Part shown: positions 33,875 to 44,286 of the stretch, in pieces
Layout: the number at the start of each line of letters is the position of its first letter
How positions within the stretch are numbered: position 1 is the first letter of the stretch
From: Paracidovorax avenae ATCC 19860
GTDB taxonomy: Bacteria; Pseudomonadota; Gammaproteobacteria; Burkholderiales; Burkholderiaceae_C
Reading direction: 5' to 3'
NCBI RefSeq assembly: GCF_000176855.2
Contig: NC_015138.1
Coordinates: forward strand, 4,464,001-4,528,000
DNA: 64,000 nucleotides
Notes under the pieces: generated by a model
What the model saw: the letters and a program-made list of their open reading frames with translations, nothing else
The model's database searches: none
What the model was told of the DNA's origin: nothing
Made by a program: the position numbers and the translations under genes

Positions 33875-34779
33875 TCTCCCCTGCCCCCAAGAAGTGGCTG
33901 CCGGGCCGCGACACCACGCTCGGCCAGGCGCTGCACGGCGTGCTGGACAGCCGCCCCGCCACCGCGGCCGCGGCCGTGTTCCTGCTGCTGGTCCTCGCGG
34001 CCCTGCTCGCGCCCTGGATCGCGCCGCAGAACCCGTACGACCTCTCCGCCATCACCATCCTCGACGGCCGGTTGCCGCCCGGCAGCCGCGGCGTCTATGG
34101 CGACATCTACTGGGCCGGCACCGACGCCCAGGGCCGCGACATGCTGTCGGCCATGATGTACGGCCTGCGCACCAGCCTCGGCGTCGGCGTGCTCAGCGGC
34201 CTCTTCGCCATGGCCGTGGGCACCGTACTGGGCCTGGCGGCGGCCTACTTCGGCGGCCGCACCGATGCACTGGTCATGCGGCTGGTGGACCTGATGCTCG
34301 GCTTCCCCACCATCCTGGTGGCGCTGATGATGCTGGCCATCCTCGGCCAGGGCGTGGACAAGGTGGTCCTCGCGCTGGTGGTGGTGCAGTGGGCCTACTT
34401 CGCACGGGCGGTGCGCGCCACCGCCGTGGTCGAACGCCGCAAGGAATACATGGAAGCCGCGCTGTGCCTGGGCCTGAGCCACCGGCGCGCGCTGTTCTCG
34501 CAGCTGCTGCCGAACTGCATTCCGCCCATCATCGTCATCGCGATGATCCAGACCGCCAACGCCATCGCCGCCGAAGCCACGCTGAGCTTCCTGGGCATCG
34601 GCCTGCCGGTGACCGAGCCCTCGCTGGGCCTGCTGATCGCCAACGGCTACCAGCAGATGCTCGCGGGCCTGTACTGGATCAGCGTGTTCCCCGGCGTGCT
34701 GCTGCTGGCCGTCGTCTTCACCATGAACATCGTGGGCGACCGGGTGCGCGAAGCCCTCAATCCGCGCCTGCAGAAGTGA
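33871..34779 (+). CDS. ABC importer permease, DppC/GsiD type
   Basis: A 302-residue permease of the DppC/GsiD type. Landmarks are the membrane-spanning FLLLVLAALLAPWIA, YWAGTDAQGRDMLS, the EAA loop (YMEAALCLGLSHRRALFSQLLPN) and EATLSFLGIGLP. It partners the upstream permease to form the channel. Its start overlaps the previous stop (ATGA) and its stop is 8 bases before the first ATPase gene. Confidence 0.92.
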   Translation: MISPAPKKWLPGRDTTLGQALHGVLDSRPATAAAAVFLLLVLAALLAPWIAPQNPYDLSAITILDGRLPPGSRGVYGDIYWAGTDAQGRDMLSAMMYGLRTSLGVGVLSGLFAMAVGTVLGLAAAYFGGRTDALVMRLVDLMLGFPTILVALMMLAILGQGVDKVVLALVVVQWAYFARAVRATAVVERRKEYMEAALCLGLSHRRALFSQLLPNCIPPIIVIAMIQTANAIAAEATLSFLGIGLPVTEPSLGLLIANGYQQMLAGLYWISVFPGVLLLAVVFTMNIVGDRVREALNPRLQK

Positions 34780-34787
34780 GAAACCCG

Positions 34788-35774
34788 ATGCCACCCACCC
34801 ACACCCCCACGCTTTCCGTGCGCAACCTGCGCACCTGGTTCCACACGCGCGCCGGACTCGTGCGCGCCGTGGACGACGTGAGCTTCGACGTACACCCCGG
34901 GGAGATCCTCGGCCTGGTCGGCGAATCGGGCTCGGGAAAATCCATCACCGGCTTTTCGGTCCTGGGCCTGATCGATCCTCCGGGCCGCATCGATGGCGGC
35001 CAGATCCTGTTCAAGGGAACCGACCTGGCGACGCTGTCGAAGGAGGAACTGCGGCAGTTGCGCGGCAACCGCATCGCGATGGTCTTCCAGGATCCGATGA
35101 TGACCCTCAACCCGGTCTTCCGCATCGAGAGCCAGATGGTCGAGACCGTGCTGGGCCATGAGCGCTGCAGCCGCAAGGCGGCCTGGGACCGGGCGCGCGA
35201 CACGCTGGCCGCGGTGGGCATCCCCTCGCCCGCCGAGCGCATGAAGGCCTACCCCCACCAGCTGTCCGGCGGCATGCGGCAGCGCGTGGCGATCGCCATC
35301 GCCATGCTGCACAAGCCGGACCTGATCATCGCCGACGAGCCCACCACGGCCCTGGACGTGACCATCCAGGCCCAGATCCTCGCGGAGATGCAGAAGCTGT
35401 GCGCCGAGACCGGCACCGCCATGGTGTGGGTCAGCCACGACCTGGCGGTGGTGGCCGGCCTGGCCGACCGCGTCTGCGTGATGTATGCCGGGCGCATCGT
35501 CGAGTCCGGCGCCACCGCGGACATCCTGGACCATCCGCGCCATCCCTACACCGTCGGCCTGATCGGCTCGGTGCCGAGCAATGCCCGCGCCGGCCGGCGG
35601 CTCTACCAGATCCCCGGCATGGCGCCCTCGCCCTTCGCCCTGCCGCCGGGCTGCGCCTTCAACCCGCGCTGCGGGCACGCCTCGGAGCGCTGCCGCGCGG
35701 AGCAGCCGCCCCTGGAGACGGCCGGCGCCCGCAGCCACCGCTGCTTCCATCCCCAGACAGGAGCCCCACTGTGA
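34788..35774 (+). CDS. ABC importer ATPase, DppD/OppD type
   Basis: A 328-residue ATPase. Walker A is GESGSGKS (residues about 44-51), the Q-loop [10 protein letters not shown], signature LSGGMRQR and Walker [13 protein letters not shown]. The C-terminal oligopeptide domain carries the Cys-rich [11 protein letters not shown] motif typical of OppD/DppD. It hydrolyses ATP for the importer. The next ATPase gene starts in a GTGA overlap. Confidence 0.93.
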   Translation: MPPTHTPTLSVRNLRTWFHTRAGLVRAVDDVSFDVHPGEILGLVGESGSGKSITGFSVLGLIDPPGRIDGGQILFKGTDLATLSKEELRQLRGNRIAMVFQDPMMTLNPVFRIESQMVETVLGHERCSRKAAWDRARDTLAAVGIPSPAERMKAYPHQLSGGMRQRVAIAIAMLHKPDLIIADEPTTALDVTIQAQILAEMQKLCAETGTAMVWVSHDLAVVAGLADRVCVMYAGRIVESGATADILDHPRHPYTVGLIGSVPSNARAGRRLYQIPGMAPSPFALPPGCAFNPRCGHASERCRAEQPPLETAGARSHRCFHPQTGAPL

Positions 35775-36790
35775 ACACGCCGATCCTGATGCAGGCCGAA
35801 CAGGTATCGCGCCTGTTCGTCAAGCGCCCCGACTACGCCGAGCGCCTGGCCGGACTGCTGGGCGCACGCGTCGCCACGCAGACCGTGCATGCGGTGGACC
35901 GCGTCGATCTGACCATCCACCAGGGCGAGGTCGTGGGCCTGGTCGGGGAATCCGGCTGCGGCAAGTCCACCCTGGGCCGGGTGCTGGCCGGCATCCTGCC
36001 GCCTACGTCCGGCACGGTCCGCACGCCGGCCGGCGACCTCTCGCAGCTGGCCGGCCGCGAGGCGCGCGCGCAGCGCCTGGCCACCCAGATGATCTTCCAG
36101 GACCCGATGTCCTCGCTCAATCCACGCAAGCGGGTGCGCGACATCATCGGCGAGGCCCCCCTGGCCCACGGCCTCGTGGATCGCCGCGACGGCGACGATT
36201 ACGTGGTCGATGTCATGAAGCGGGTCGGGCTCAATCCGGACTTCCGCCACCGCTTCCCGCACCAGTTCTCCGGCGGACAGCGCCAGCGCGTGGGCATCGG
36301 CCGTGCACTGGCCGTGCGTCCCCGCTTCCTGATCTGCGATGAATCGATCGCGGCGCTGGACGTCTCGATCCAGGCCCAGATCCTGAACCTGTTCATGGAC
36401 CTGCGCGAGGACCTGGGGCTGACCTACCTGTTCATCAGCCACGACCTGGGCGTGGTGCAGCGCATCAGCGACCGCACCGTGATCATGTACCTGGGCCGCA
36501 TCGTCGAATCGGGCCCCACCGCCGAAGTGTTCCGGGCACCCCGCCATCCCTACACCCAGGCCCTGCTGGCCGAGGTGCCGCGGCTGTCCCATCGCAAGCG
36601 GAGCTTCCATGCCATCACGGGCGAGATCCCGTCGCCGCTGGCACCGCCCCCGGGCTGCCACTTCCATCCGCGCTGCACGCACGCCATGCCGCGCTGCCGC
36701 ACCGATCAGCCGCTGCTGCGGGCGACGGGCGACGGCCTCCAGGCCGCCTGCCACCTGCTCGACCCCGCGACACCGAGCGCAACTGCCTGA
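35771..36790 (+). CDS. ABC importer ATPase, DppF/OppF type
   Basis: A 339-residue ATPase with Walker A GESGCGKS, Q-loop FQDPMSSLNPRKRV, signature FSGGQRQR, Walker B LICDESIAALD and the C-terminal HPRCTHAMPRC motif. The DESIAALD variant of Walker B is common in OppF. It starts at a GTG that overlaps the DppD stop (GTGA); an internal ATG at 35789 is an alternative. It pairs with the preceding ATPase. Confidence 0.92.
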   Translation: MNTPILMQAEQVSRLFVKRPDYAERLAGLLGARVATQTVHAVDRVDLTIHQGEVVGLVGESGCGKSTLGRVLAGILPPTSGTVRTPAGDLSQLAGREARAQRLATQMIFQDPMSSLNPRKRVRDIIGEAPLAHGLVDRRDGDDYVVDVMKRVGLNPDFRHRFPHQFSGGQRQRVGIGRALAVRPRFLICDESIAALDVSIQAQILNLFMDLREDLGLTYLFISHDLGVVQRISDRTVIMYLGRIVESGPTAEVFRAPRHPYTQALLAEVPRLSHRKRSFHAITGEIPSPLAPPPGCHFHPRCTHAMPRCRTDQPLLRATGDGLQAACHLLDPATPSATA

Positions 36791-36801
36791 GCCCGCCGAC
36801 C

Positions 36802-38394
36802 ATGCGATCCCTCTTCTTCCTGACGCGCCGCACGCTGGCCGCCGCCCTGGCACTGGCCCTGCTGCCGGTGCCCGCCGCCTTCGCGCGGCCGCTGCTGACC
36901 ATCGGACATTCGAGCGAACCCTCGTCCATGGACCCGCTGTTCTCCCGCACCGGCAACAACCAGGCCGCGGCCGAGAACATCTTCGAGCGCCTGGTCTCCA
37001 GCGACGAGAACATGCAGTCCCGCCCCGGCCTGGCGGTCTCCTGGCGCGTGCTGGAACCCACGCTCTGGGAAATCCGGCTGCGGCCCGGCGTGCAGTTCCA
37101 CGATGGCACACCCTTCACCGCCGATGACGTGGTCTTCTCGCTGGAACGCGCTCCCCGGGTGCCCAACAGCCCGGCGCCCTTTACCGGTGCCGTGCGCTCC
37201 ATCGCCAGCATCCAGGCCGTGGACGCGCTCACGCTGCGCATCCGCACCAAGGCCCCCACGCCCGACCTGATGGAGCAGATCGGCCTGGTCTACATCGTCT
37301 CGCGCCATGCGGCCCAGGGAAAGCGCTCGGAGGATTTTAATTCCGGCGCGGCCACGGTCGGCACCGGTCCCTATCGCTTCAAGCGCTGGCAGCCCGGCGA
37401 CAGCCTGGAACTCGAGCGCAATGCGCACTACTGGGGCCGGCGTCCGGATTTCGACCGCGTGCTGATCCGCTACATCTCCAACGATGCGGCACGCATCTCG
37501 GCCCTGCTTTCGGGCTCCGTGGACCTGATCGACAGCGTACCTCCTACCGACGCGAAGAGCCTCCGGAGCCGGCCCGGGATCAGCCTCTTCAGCTCGCCGT
37601 CGGCGCGCCTGATCTACCTGGCGCTGGATTCCGCACGCGATGCCAGCCCCTACGTCACCGACGCGCACGGCCGCCCGATGGACGCCAATCCACTCAAGGA
37701 CGTGCGCGTTCGGCGGGCCATCTCGAAGATGTTCATGCGCGAGCCGATCACCGCGCGCCTGCTCAGCGGCGCCGGCGTGCCTGCCGGCCAGATGGTGCCC
37801 GAGGGCCTGGGCGGGTACACGCCCGCGCTGCCGGCGCCCGCCTACGACCTGCCCGGTGCGCGGGCCTTGCTGGCCGAGGCGGGCTATCCGCAGGGGTTCG
37901 GGCTCACCATCCATTCATCCAACGATCGGTTCGCCAGCGACAGCGACCTCGCCCAGGCCCTGGCCCAGATGATGGCGCGCGGCGGACTGCGCATCAATGG
38001 CGTGGTCACCCAGCCCTACAACGTGTATGCCGGGGCCAGCGCCAGGCAGCAGTACAGCGCCTTCGTCTTTTCCTACGGCAACACCACCGGCGACTCGGCC
38101 AACGGGCTCTTGAACGTGCTGGCGAGCTACGACAAGGCAGCGGGCACCGGCGCCTTCAACCGGTCGCGCTATTCCAACCCTGCCCTGGACCGCCTGCTGG
38201 CCCAGGCCGCCGTCGAATTCGATCCGGGCCGGCGGGACGCGCTGCTGCGCGAGGCCGCCGAAGCCGGCTTCAACGACGTGGGCATCGTGCCGCTGTATTT
38301 CCCCGTGGTCTTCTGGGCCGCGCGCGACGGCATCTCCATCCGCGCCAACAAGGCCGAGCGCACCTCCATGCCCTACATCCAGGAAACCCCATGA
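36802..38394 (+). CDS. Peptide-type ABC importer substrate-binding protein
   Basis: A 530-residue SBP_bac_5 protein with a Sec signal peptide (about residues 1-29, LAAALALALLPVPAAFA). Family landmarks are PSSMDPLFSR, WEIRLRPGVQFHDGTPFTADDVVFS, GTGPYRFKRW and DVRVRRAISKMFMR. It captures the substrate in the periplasm for the importer encoded upstream. Unusually the binding-protein gene follows the ATPases rather than leading the operon. Its stop overlaps the start of the CocE-type hydrolase (ATGA), which suggests that the two gene products act on the same compound. Confidence 0.92.
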   Translation: MRSLFFLTRRTLAAALALALLPVPAAFARPLLTIGHSSEPSSMDPLFSRTGNNQAAAENIFERLVSSDENMQSRPGLAVSWRVLEPTLWEIRLRPGVQFHDGTPFTADDVVFSLERAPRVPNSPAPFTGAVRSIASIQAVDALTLRIRTKAPTPDLMEQIGLVYIVSRHAAQGKRSEDFNSGAATVGTGPYRFKRWQPGDSLELERNAHYWGRRPDFDRVLIRYISNDAARISALLSGSVDLIDSVPPTDAKSLRSRPGISLFSSPSARLIYLALDSARDASPYVTDAHGRPMDANPLKDVRVRRAISKMFMREPITARLLSGAGVPAGQMVPEGLGGYTPALPAPAYDLPGARALLAEAGYPQGFGLTIHSSNDRFASDSDLAQALAQMMARGGLRINGVVTQPYNVYAGASARQQYSAFVFSYGNTTGDSANGLLNVLASYDKAAGTGAFNRSRYSNPALDRLLAQAAVEFDPGRRDALLREAAEAGFNDVGIVPLYFPVVFWAARDGISIRANKAERTSMPYIQETP

Positions 38395-40307
38395 ACCAGC
38401 CCGACACCACGGCGGCCCCCGTGCGCCCCGCCGACGTTCTGCAGGACCGGATGGTGCCCATGCGCGACGGAGTCCGCCTGGCCACGGACGTGCACCTGCC
38501 CGCCGGATACCGTCCCGGCATCGATGCGCCGCTGCCCGTCATCCTGGAGCGCACACCCTACGACAAGTCGGGCATCTCCCGCGCGGAGAAGATCGGCGAC
38601 CGCACCGGCGTTCCCCGCCCCGAAGTGGCCCGCTACTTCGCCGGCCACGGGTTCGCCGTGGTCTACCAGGACTGCCGCGGCCGCTACGCCTCCGAAGGCC
38701 AGTTCACCAAGTACCTCGCCGAAGGCCCGGACGGCTTCGACACGCTCGCCTGGATCCTGGCGCAGCCCTGGTGCAACGGCAGGGTCGGGACCATGGGCCT
38801 GTCCTATGCCGCCCACACGCAGATGGCGCTCGCCTGCATGAATCCGCCGGGCCTGGCCTGCATGGTGCTGGATTCGGGCGGGTTCTCCGACGGCTACCAG
38901 TGCGGCATCCGGCAGTCCGGGGCCTTCGAGCTCAAGCAGGCCACATGGGCCTTCAAGCAGGCCAAGCTGAGCCCGGCCGCGCAGCAGGACCCGGTGGTGC
39001 GCGCAGCGCTGGAGGCCCAGGACATCCGCCAGTGGTTCGCCCGCATGCCCTGGCGGCCGGGACACTCGCCGCTGTCCGCCGTGCCCGAGTACGAGGACTA
39101 CCTGTTCGAGCAATGGCGCGCGGACACCTTCGATGCCTCCTGGCGCCGCCTGGGCATCTATGCCAAGGGCTACTACGACGCCATCCCGGACATCCCCGTG
39201 GTGCTCATGTCCAGCTGGTACGACGCCTACGTGCGCACCACGCTGGAAAACCATGCGGGCCTCGCCACCGGCCGCCGGTCACCGGTGCATCTGATCCTCG
39301 GCCCCTGGCTGCACGGGGACCGCAACACCACGCACAGCGGCGACGCGGAATTCGGCCCGCGTGCCGCCCTGGACGGCAACGTCGCCACCGACTGGCTGGC
39401 GTTCCGCCTGCAATGGTTCCAGCACTGGCTGCAGGACCTGCCGCAGGAGGGCCGCCAGGACCCGGCCGCGCGGCTCTTCCTGATGGGCGGCGGCAGCGGA
39501 AGGCGCGATGCCCACGGCCGCATCGATCACGGCGGCGCCTGGGTGCGCGCGGACGCCTGGCCGGTGCCGCAGGCGCAGGCCACCGCCTACTACCTGCATG
39601 CCGACGGCCGCCTCGACCGGGAGCCGCCCACCACGGAGGGAGCATGCGTGCGCTACCAGTCGGACCCGCGCCGGCCCGTGCCCACCATCGGAGGATCACT
39701 GACTTCAGGCCAGCCCGTGTTCTCGGGCGGCGGTTTCGACCAGCGCGAGGATCCTCGCTTCTTCGGCGTGCAGGAGCCGGGCCTGCCACTGGCCTCGCGC
39801 GATGACGTGGTGGTGTTCCAGACCCCGCCGCTGGAACAGGACCTCGCCGTCATCGGACCGGTGACCGTGCGGCTGTTCATCTCGTCCGACTGCCCCGACA
39901 CCGACTTCACCGCGAAGCTGATCGACGTGCACCCGGCCAATGCCGACTACCCCGAAGGCTATGCCCTGAACCTCACGGACGGCATCTTCCGCTGCCGTTT
40001 CCACGCGTCCTGGGAACGGCCCAGCCCGCTCGAGCCGCACAAGGTGTATGGGATCACCATCGAGCCGTTCGCCACCGGCAACCTCTTCCGCAAGGGGCAC
40101 CGCATCCGGCTCGACATCGCCAGCAGCAACTTCCCCAAGTACGACGTCAATCCCAACAGCGGTGAATCCGCCGCCGAAGCCCGCGAAAAGCGCGTGGCCC
40201 TCAACACCCTGCACCTGTCGCCGTCCCACCCTTCCAGCGTGACGCTGTACGTGGCGGATCCGCAGGCCCTGGAGCCGCTGCTCGCGCCGACCCCGCCGAG
40301 CGGCTGA
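38391..40307 (+). CDS. CocE/NonD-family serine hydrolase
   Basis: A 638-residue hydrolase of the CocE/NonD family. The catalytic alpha/beta domain includes the N-terminal MRDGVRLATDVHLP, ERTPYDKSG and the nucleophile S138 in GLSYAAH. The C-terminal jelly-roll domain (from about 440) contains GPVTVRLFISSDCPDTDFTAKL. Members include cocaine esterase, glutaryl-7-ACA acylase and X-Pro dipeptidyl peptidase; they cleave esters or amides. No signal peptide is seen, so it acts in the cytoplasm, after import. The ATGA overlap with the binding-protein gene ties it to the importer. The usual GxSYxG reads GLSYAA here (Gly replaced by Ala). Confidence 0.9.
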   Translation: MNQPDTTAAPVRPADVLQDRMVPMRDGVRLATDVHLPAGYRPGIDAPLPVILERTPYDKSGISRAEKIGDRTGVPRPEVARYFAGHGFAVVYQDCRGRYASEGQFTKYLAEGPDGFDTLAWILAQPWCNGRVGTMGLSYAAHTQMALACMNPPGLACMVLDSGGFSDGYQCGIRQSGAFELKQATWAFKQAKLSPAAQQDPVVRAALEAQDIRQWFARMPWRPGHSPLSAVPEYEDYLFEQWRADTFDASWRRLGIYAKGYYDAIPDIPVVLMSSWYDAYVRTTLENHAGLATGRRSPVHLILGPWLHGDRNTTHSGDAEFGPRAALDGNVATDWLAFRLQWFQHWLQDLPQEGRQDPAARLFLMGGGSGRRDAHGRIDHGGAWVRADAWPVPQAQATAYYLHADGRLDREPPTTEGACVRYQSDPRRPVPTIGGSLTSGQPVFSGGGFDQREDPRFFGVQEPGLPLASRDDVVVFQTPPLEQDLAVIGPVTVRLFISSDCPDTDFTAKLIDVHPANADYPEGYALNLTDGIFRCRFHASWERPSPLEPHKVYGITIEPFATGNLFRKGHRIRLDIASSNFPKYDVNPNSGESAAEAREKRVALNTLHLSPSHPSSVTLYVADPQALEPLLAPTPPSG

Positions 40308-40344
40308 GCACACCGCCCCTTCCCCTTCCCTTTCCAGCAATTGA

Positions 40345-40369
40345 CCGCCCGCGCCCGGAGCGCGGGCGG
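40345..40369. terminator. GC-only hairpin between hydrolase and porin
   Basis: CCGCCCGCGC / GCGCGGGCGG is a perfect 10-base stem with a 5-base loop, 38 bases after the hydrolase stop. No T-run follows, so it may slow or stabilise RNA ends more than it terminates. It sits where operon expression would step from the hydrolase to the porin gene. Confidence 0.5.
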
Positions 40370-40428
40370 CAGGGACCGCCTGCGCCCATTTCCCCACCCA
40401 TTTTTCCACCCCACAGGAGCGACACCTC

Positions 40429-41460
40429 ATGAAACGAACCTCGGCATACCTGGCGGCCCTGGCCGCCTGCGCAGCGCTTCCACTCACGGCAGGAGCGCAA
40501 TCGGCAGTGACGATCTACGGCAGGATCGACACCAGCATCGACAGCGTCAAGACCGGCCCGACCTCAACGACCCAGATGACCAGCAACGCGTCGCGCCTGG
40601 GCCTGCGCGGTTCGGAAGACCTCGGCGACGGGCTGAAGGCGCTCTTCGGCCTGGAACTGGGGGTCTCCTCGGATACGGGAGGCCTCTCCTCCCCCGCCTT
40701 CCGCAACTCCTACGTGGGCCTGGGCGGCTCTTTCGGCACGGTCGCTATGGGGCGCCTCGACTCCGCGGCTCCCACCCGGACGCCGCTCTACGCGCTGGTC
40801 ACGCGGCACACCGAGTTCGTCATCCACGATGCGGGGGCCACCGCCGTCGGCACATCGATCCTCAACGCCCGCACGCGCGAATCGAACGCCATCGGCTACG
40901 CCAGTCCGATCGTCAACAACTTCGTCTTCCGCGCCGGCTATTACCTCAATGGCGACGGCCTCGCGGAAACCGCCAGCGGCCCCGTGCGCTTCGAAAGCGA
41001 CTACCGGCAGGCCGATGTATCGCTCAGCTATGGCGAGGGCAGCGGCCCGCTGGGCCTGGGCCTGGGCTACGGGCAGAACCGCAAGCGCGGCGGAGCGGCG
41101 GTGAACGACGTCAAGGACAAATGGATGGCCGTCGCCTCCTACGATTTCGGCGCCGTCCGCGCATGGGTGCTGTTCAACCGGGACAACACCCAGGGCGGCC
41201 CCACGTCCCGCAGCAAGACCGATGTCCGCTACGTCGGCGCCTCCTGGGACGTGGGCAGCGGAAAGATCGTCGGCAACTACATGACCAAAGACGTGCAGAC
41301 GGACCGCGATGCGCAGCTGCGCCGGTTCCAGGTGGGCTACCTGCACAACCTGAGCAAGCGCACCAGCCTGTATGCCTTCCTCGACCGGACCGACCCGAAC
41401 AACCGCGCCCCCAACGACGTGGTGCGTGCCCTGGGCATCGGCATCCAGCACAACTTCTGA
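40429..41460 (+). CDS. General outer membrane porin (Porin_4 family)
   Basis: A 343-residue porin of the Burkholderiales type. Signal peptide ends near GAQS (residue about 25), followed by SSVTLYGRID-like SAVTIYGRIDTSIDS. Further landmarks are SRLGLRGSEDLGDGLKALF, GGSFGTVAMGRLDS and the C-terminal phenylalanine HNF of the barrel. It forms a trimeric diffusion channel. Its position after the importer and hydrolase suggests that it could admit their substrate, but general porins are common and this is inference. GGAGCGACACC precedes the ATG. Confidence 0.92.
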   Translation: MKRTSAYLAALAACAALPLTAGAQSAVTIYGRIDTSIDSVKTGPTSTTQMTSNASRLGLRGSEDLGDGLKALFGLELGVSSDTGGLSSPAFRNSYVGLGGSFGTVAMGRLDSAAPTRTPLYALVTRHTEFVIHDAGATAVGTSILNARTRESNAIGYASPIVNNFVFRAGYYLNGDGLAETASGPVRFESDYRQADVSLSYGEGSGPLGLGLGYGQNRKRGGAAVNDVKDKWMAVASYDFGAVRAWVLFNRDNTQGGPTSRSKTDVRYVGASWDVGSGKIVGNYMTKDVQTDRDAQLRRFQVGYLHNLSKRTSLYAFLDRTDPNNRAPNDVVRALGIGIQHNF

Positions 41461-41484
41461 CAACGGTGCTCCGGGCAGGTCAGC

Positions 41485-42633
41485 ATGGCAAACCCTTTCA
41501 TCCACGCAGCGGCGATCCTGGCGATGGCCGCGCTCCCGGCGATGCCGGCCTCCGCGGCCGGCGCGGGGCCGAACGACATCGTCGTCGCGGGCGTCGGCCA
41601 GTTCAGGGACCCGCACTCCACGGCCAGCCAGATCCAGGCGGGAGTGCGGATCTGCCTCGACGAAGTGAATGCCCGCGGCGGCGTACTGGGAGCGCGGCTG
41701 CGGCTCGTCCTGAAAGACCGGGGCCCCGACGGCCCCGACACGGTCCGCCGGACCCGCGAAGCCATCGAGGAATACCGCCCCACGGCGCTGGTGGGCATCA
41801 GCGGCACGGCTCCGCTGGAGGCCCTGGTCCGGGCGGATGTGCTCGGCAAGGCCGGCATCCCCCTGGTGGGAGCGCGTACCGGGGCGGCTTCGCTCCACCA
41901 GTCCGTCAACCCGTGGATCTTCCACACGCGCGCCAGCTACGCCCGGGAAATGAAGCGCATCTGCGACCATCTCGCCACCGTGGGCAGGCGGTCCGTCGCC
42001 GTCTTCCATGAGCGCAGCGCCTTCGGAGCGGAAGGCATGGCCCGGGCCCGTGAGGAAATCCAGGCCCACGGGCTGCGCCTCGCCGGCTCGGCGGACTATG
42101 CGTACGGCACCACCGATGTGCAGGAAGCGGTCTCCGTGCTCTCCCGGGCCGCTCCCGATGCGGTCATCGCCGTGGCCACCAGCGACGCCACCGCGGAGTT
42201 CTACCGGCGTATGCGGCAGGCCGGAAGCCCGGCTTTCGTCATCGCGCTGTCCGTGGCCGACGCGGAGGCCGTCGTGCGGCGCATCGGCGCCCCGCAGGCC
42301 CATGGCCTGGGCATCGCCCAGGTCGTGCCGGACCCGGCCCGCAGGACCTCGCGCCTGGTGCGCGACCTGCAGGATAGCCTGCGCCAGCGCGGCGACGCTG
42401 CACCACCGCTGAACGCCGACATGGTCGAAGGCTGCATCGCCGCCCGGGTGCTCGTGGAAGGCCTGGCCCGCGCCGGCCCGGATCCCACGCCTGCACGGCT
42501 GCGCCGTGCGCTGGAAAACCTCGGGGACACCGATCTCGGGGGCTTCGCCATCGCGTTCTCTCCCACCAGCCACTCCGGCTCCAGCTACGTGGACATCGCC
42601 GTGGTGGGCCAGCACGGAAAACTGCGGCGCTAG
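41485..42633 (+). CDS. LivJ-like substrate-binding protein without its transporter
   Basis: A 382-residue periplasmic binding protein of the branched-chain amino acid type (Peripla_BP_6). Signal peptide ends near MPASAAG. Landmarks are [33 protein letters not shown]-like [26 protein letters not shown], and [20 protein letters not shown]. No LivH/M/G/F genes are in this neighbourhood. It is followed 29 bases later by a chemoreceptor gene. Orphan binding proteins beside chemoreceptors sometimes deliver ligand to the receptor; that role is inferred. Confidence 0.88.
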   Translation: MANPFIHAAAILAMAALPAMPASAAGAGPNDIVVAGVGQFRDPHSTASQIQAGVRICLDEVNARGGVLGARLRLVLKDRGPDGPDTVRRTREAIEEYRPTALVGISGTAPLEALVRADVLGKAGIPLVGARTGAASLHQSVNPWIFHTRASYAREMKRICDHLATVGRRSVAVFHERSAFGAEGMARAREEIQAHGLRLAGSADYAYGTTDVQEAVSVLSRAAPDAVIAVATSDATAEFYRRMRQAGSPAFVIALSVADAEAVVRRIGAPQAHGLGIAQVVPDPARRTSRLVRDLQDSLRQRGDAAPPLNADMVEGCIAARVLVEGLARAGPDPTPARLRRALENLGDTDLGGFAIAFSPTSHSGSSYVDIAVVGQHGKLRR

Positions 42634-42662
42634 GCCCGCGCCCCTTTCCAGAGGATCGACAC

Positions 42663-44276
42663 ATGTTTGCACGCTTCAATATCGGCAGCCGCCTTCGACT
42701 GGGTTTCGCGACCGTCATCGCCCTGTCCTGCCTCATCGTGGGAATCTCGCTGTGGAACCTCAAGACCCTGAGCGACGCCTCGGCCGCCATGATGCAGAAA
42801 CCCCTCATGAAGGAGCGCCTCTGCAGCGACTGGTACCGCGCCATCGACTCCGGCATCATGCGCACGACGGCCATCGCACGCAGCAGCGATCCCGCGCTGG
42901 CCGCCTTCCTCGCCACCGACGGCCCCAGGCGCTCGGGGGACCTGCAGGAAAAAATCCGCTCCCTGCTGGAAACGCCGGAGGAACGTGCGCTCTTCGAGAA
43001 GATCGATCTCCAGCGCGTGCGCTACCTGCAGTCGCGGGACCGCGTGAACGAACTGAAGGTCCGGGGCCGCGCCGACGAAGCCCTGCGCCTGCTGCAGGAG
43101 GAGTACCTGCCCATTTCCCGGACCTTCCAGGCGCTGATGCAGGAACTGGTGGCGGTCCAGCGCGCGCAGATCGACGCGATACAGGCCGGCATCGAAAGCA
43201 CCACACGGCGCAGCATGCGGCTGCTGCTCGCGCTGGAAGCCGCTGCCATGGTGTTCGCAGTCCTCGTGGCCGGACTGCTCACCCGCTCCATCGTCCGGCC
43301 CCTGAACCAGGCCCTCGGCGTGGCCGAGCGCGTGGCACGGGGCGACCTCACCGGCACGATCGAGCCGACATCCCGGGACGAGGTCGGCCGGCTCGTGTCC
43401 TCGCTGGGCCAGATGAACGCCAACCTGCGCCGGTTGATCGCCGGCATCCAGTCGAGCGCCCGCGGCATCTCCCAGGCGTCCTCCGAAATCGCCTCCGGCA
43501 ATTCGGACCTGTCGGTCCGCACGGAGCGGCAGGCTGCCTCGGTGGAGGAGACGGCCGCGGCAGCCGAACAGATCTCCGCCACCATCCAGCGCAATGCCGA
43601 CAGCGCCCGCGAGGCCACCCGCGCGGCAGCCTCCGCGAGCGGCATCGCAGCCCGCAGCGGGCAGGCCGTGTCCCGTGTCATCGAAACCATGGAGGCGATC
43701 CACGGCGCCTCGCAGCGCATCGCCAGCATCATCGGTGTCATCGACGGCATCGCCTTCCAGACGAACATCCTGGCACTCAACGCTGCCGTCGAGGCGGCGC
43801 GCGCAGGGGAACAGGGCCGGGGGTTCGCCGTCGTCGCGGCGGAGGTGCGCAACCTCGCCCAGCGCTCGGCCGGCGCCTCGCGCGAGATCAAGGCCCTCAT
43901 CACGGACTCCGTGGACAAGGTCGCGCTGGGCACTGCGTTGGTACAGGAGGCCGGCGGCACCATCGGCCAGGTCGTCGGCAGCGTCGAGACCGTGGCGCGC
44001 CTCATCGCCGACATCGGCGCATCCACCGAGCAACAGGCCACGGGCATGCTCCAGGTGAGCGCCTCCATCCAGTCGATCGACGGCGTGACGCAGAAGAATG
44101 CCGCCCTGGTCGAGGAAGCCGCCGCTGCCGCATCGGCCATGAAGGACGACGCCGTGGCACTGGCCGGGATGGCCGGCGTCTTCCGGCTGGACACCGGTAC
44201 AGGCCTCGCGGCCCACGGGTATGGCGCCGGACCGCAGATCGCGCTGGCGACTGCAAGGCAGGCCACCGCCATGTGA
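42663..44276 (+). CDS. Methyl-accepting chemotaxis protein with four-helix-bundle sensor
   Basis: A 537-residue chemoreceptor. TM1 is about residues 10-33 and TM2 about 185-210. Between them lies a four-helix-bundle periplasmic domain (about 34-184), followed by a HAMP domain and the signalling bundle. The hairpin tip has the conserved [21 protein letters not shown]. Tar-like receptors with this sensor bind small ligands directly or through a periplasmic binding protein. The preceding LivJ-like gene is 29 bases away on the same strand. No C-terminal CheR-binding pentapeptide (WxxxF) is present. Confidence 0.92.
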   Translation: MFARFNIGSRLRLGFATVIALSCLIVGISLWNLKTLSDASAAMMQKPLMKERLCSDWYRAIDSGIMRTTAIARSSDPALAAFLATDGPRRSGDLQEKIRSLLETPEERALFEKIDLQRVRYLQSRDRVNELKVRGRADEALRLLQEEYLPISRTFQALMQELVAVQRAQIDAIQAGIESTTRRSMRLLLALEAAAMVFAVLVAGLLTRSIVRPLNQALGVAERVARGDLTGTIEPTSRDEVGRLVSSLGQMNANLRRLIAGIQSSARGISQASSEIASGNSDLSVRTERQAASVEETAAAAEQISATIQRNADSAREATRAAASASGIAARSGQAVSRVIETMEAIHGASQRIASIIGVIDGIAFQTNILALNAAVEAARAGEQGRGFAVVAAEVRNLAQRSAGASREIKALITDSVDKVALGTALVQEAGGTIGQVVGSVETVARLIADIGASTEQQATGMLQVSASIQSIDGVTQKNAALVEEAAAAASAMKDDAVALAGMAGVFRLDTGTGLAAHGYGAGPQIALATARQATAM

Positions 44277-44286
44277 GAATGAAACG

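Noticed and set aside
36802..38394. Second copy of the importer system at 4109-9034
   Set aside because: The two importers belong to the same superfamily but differ in gene order, ATPase arrangement and partners; they are not a recent duplication.
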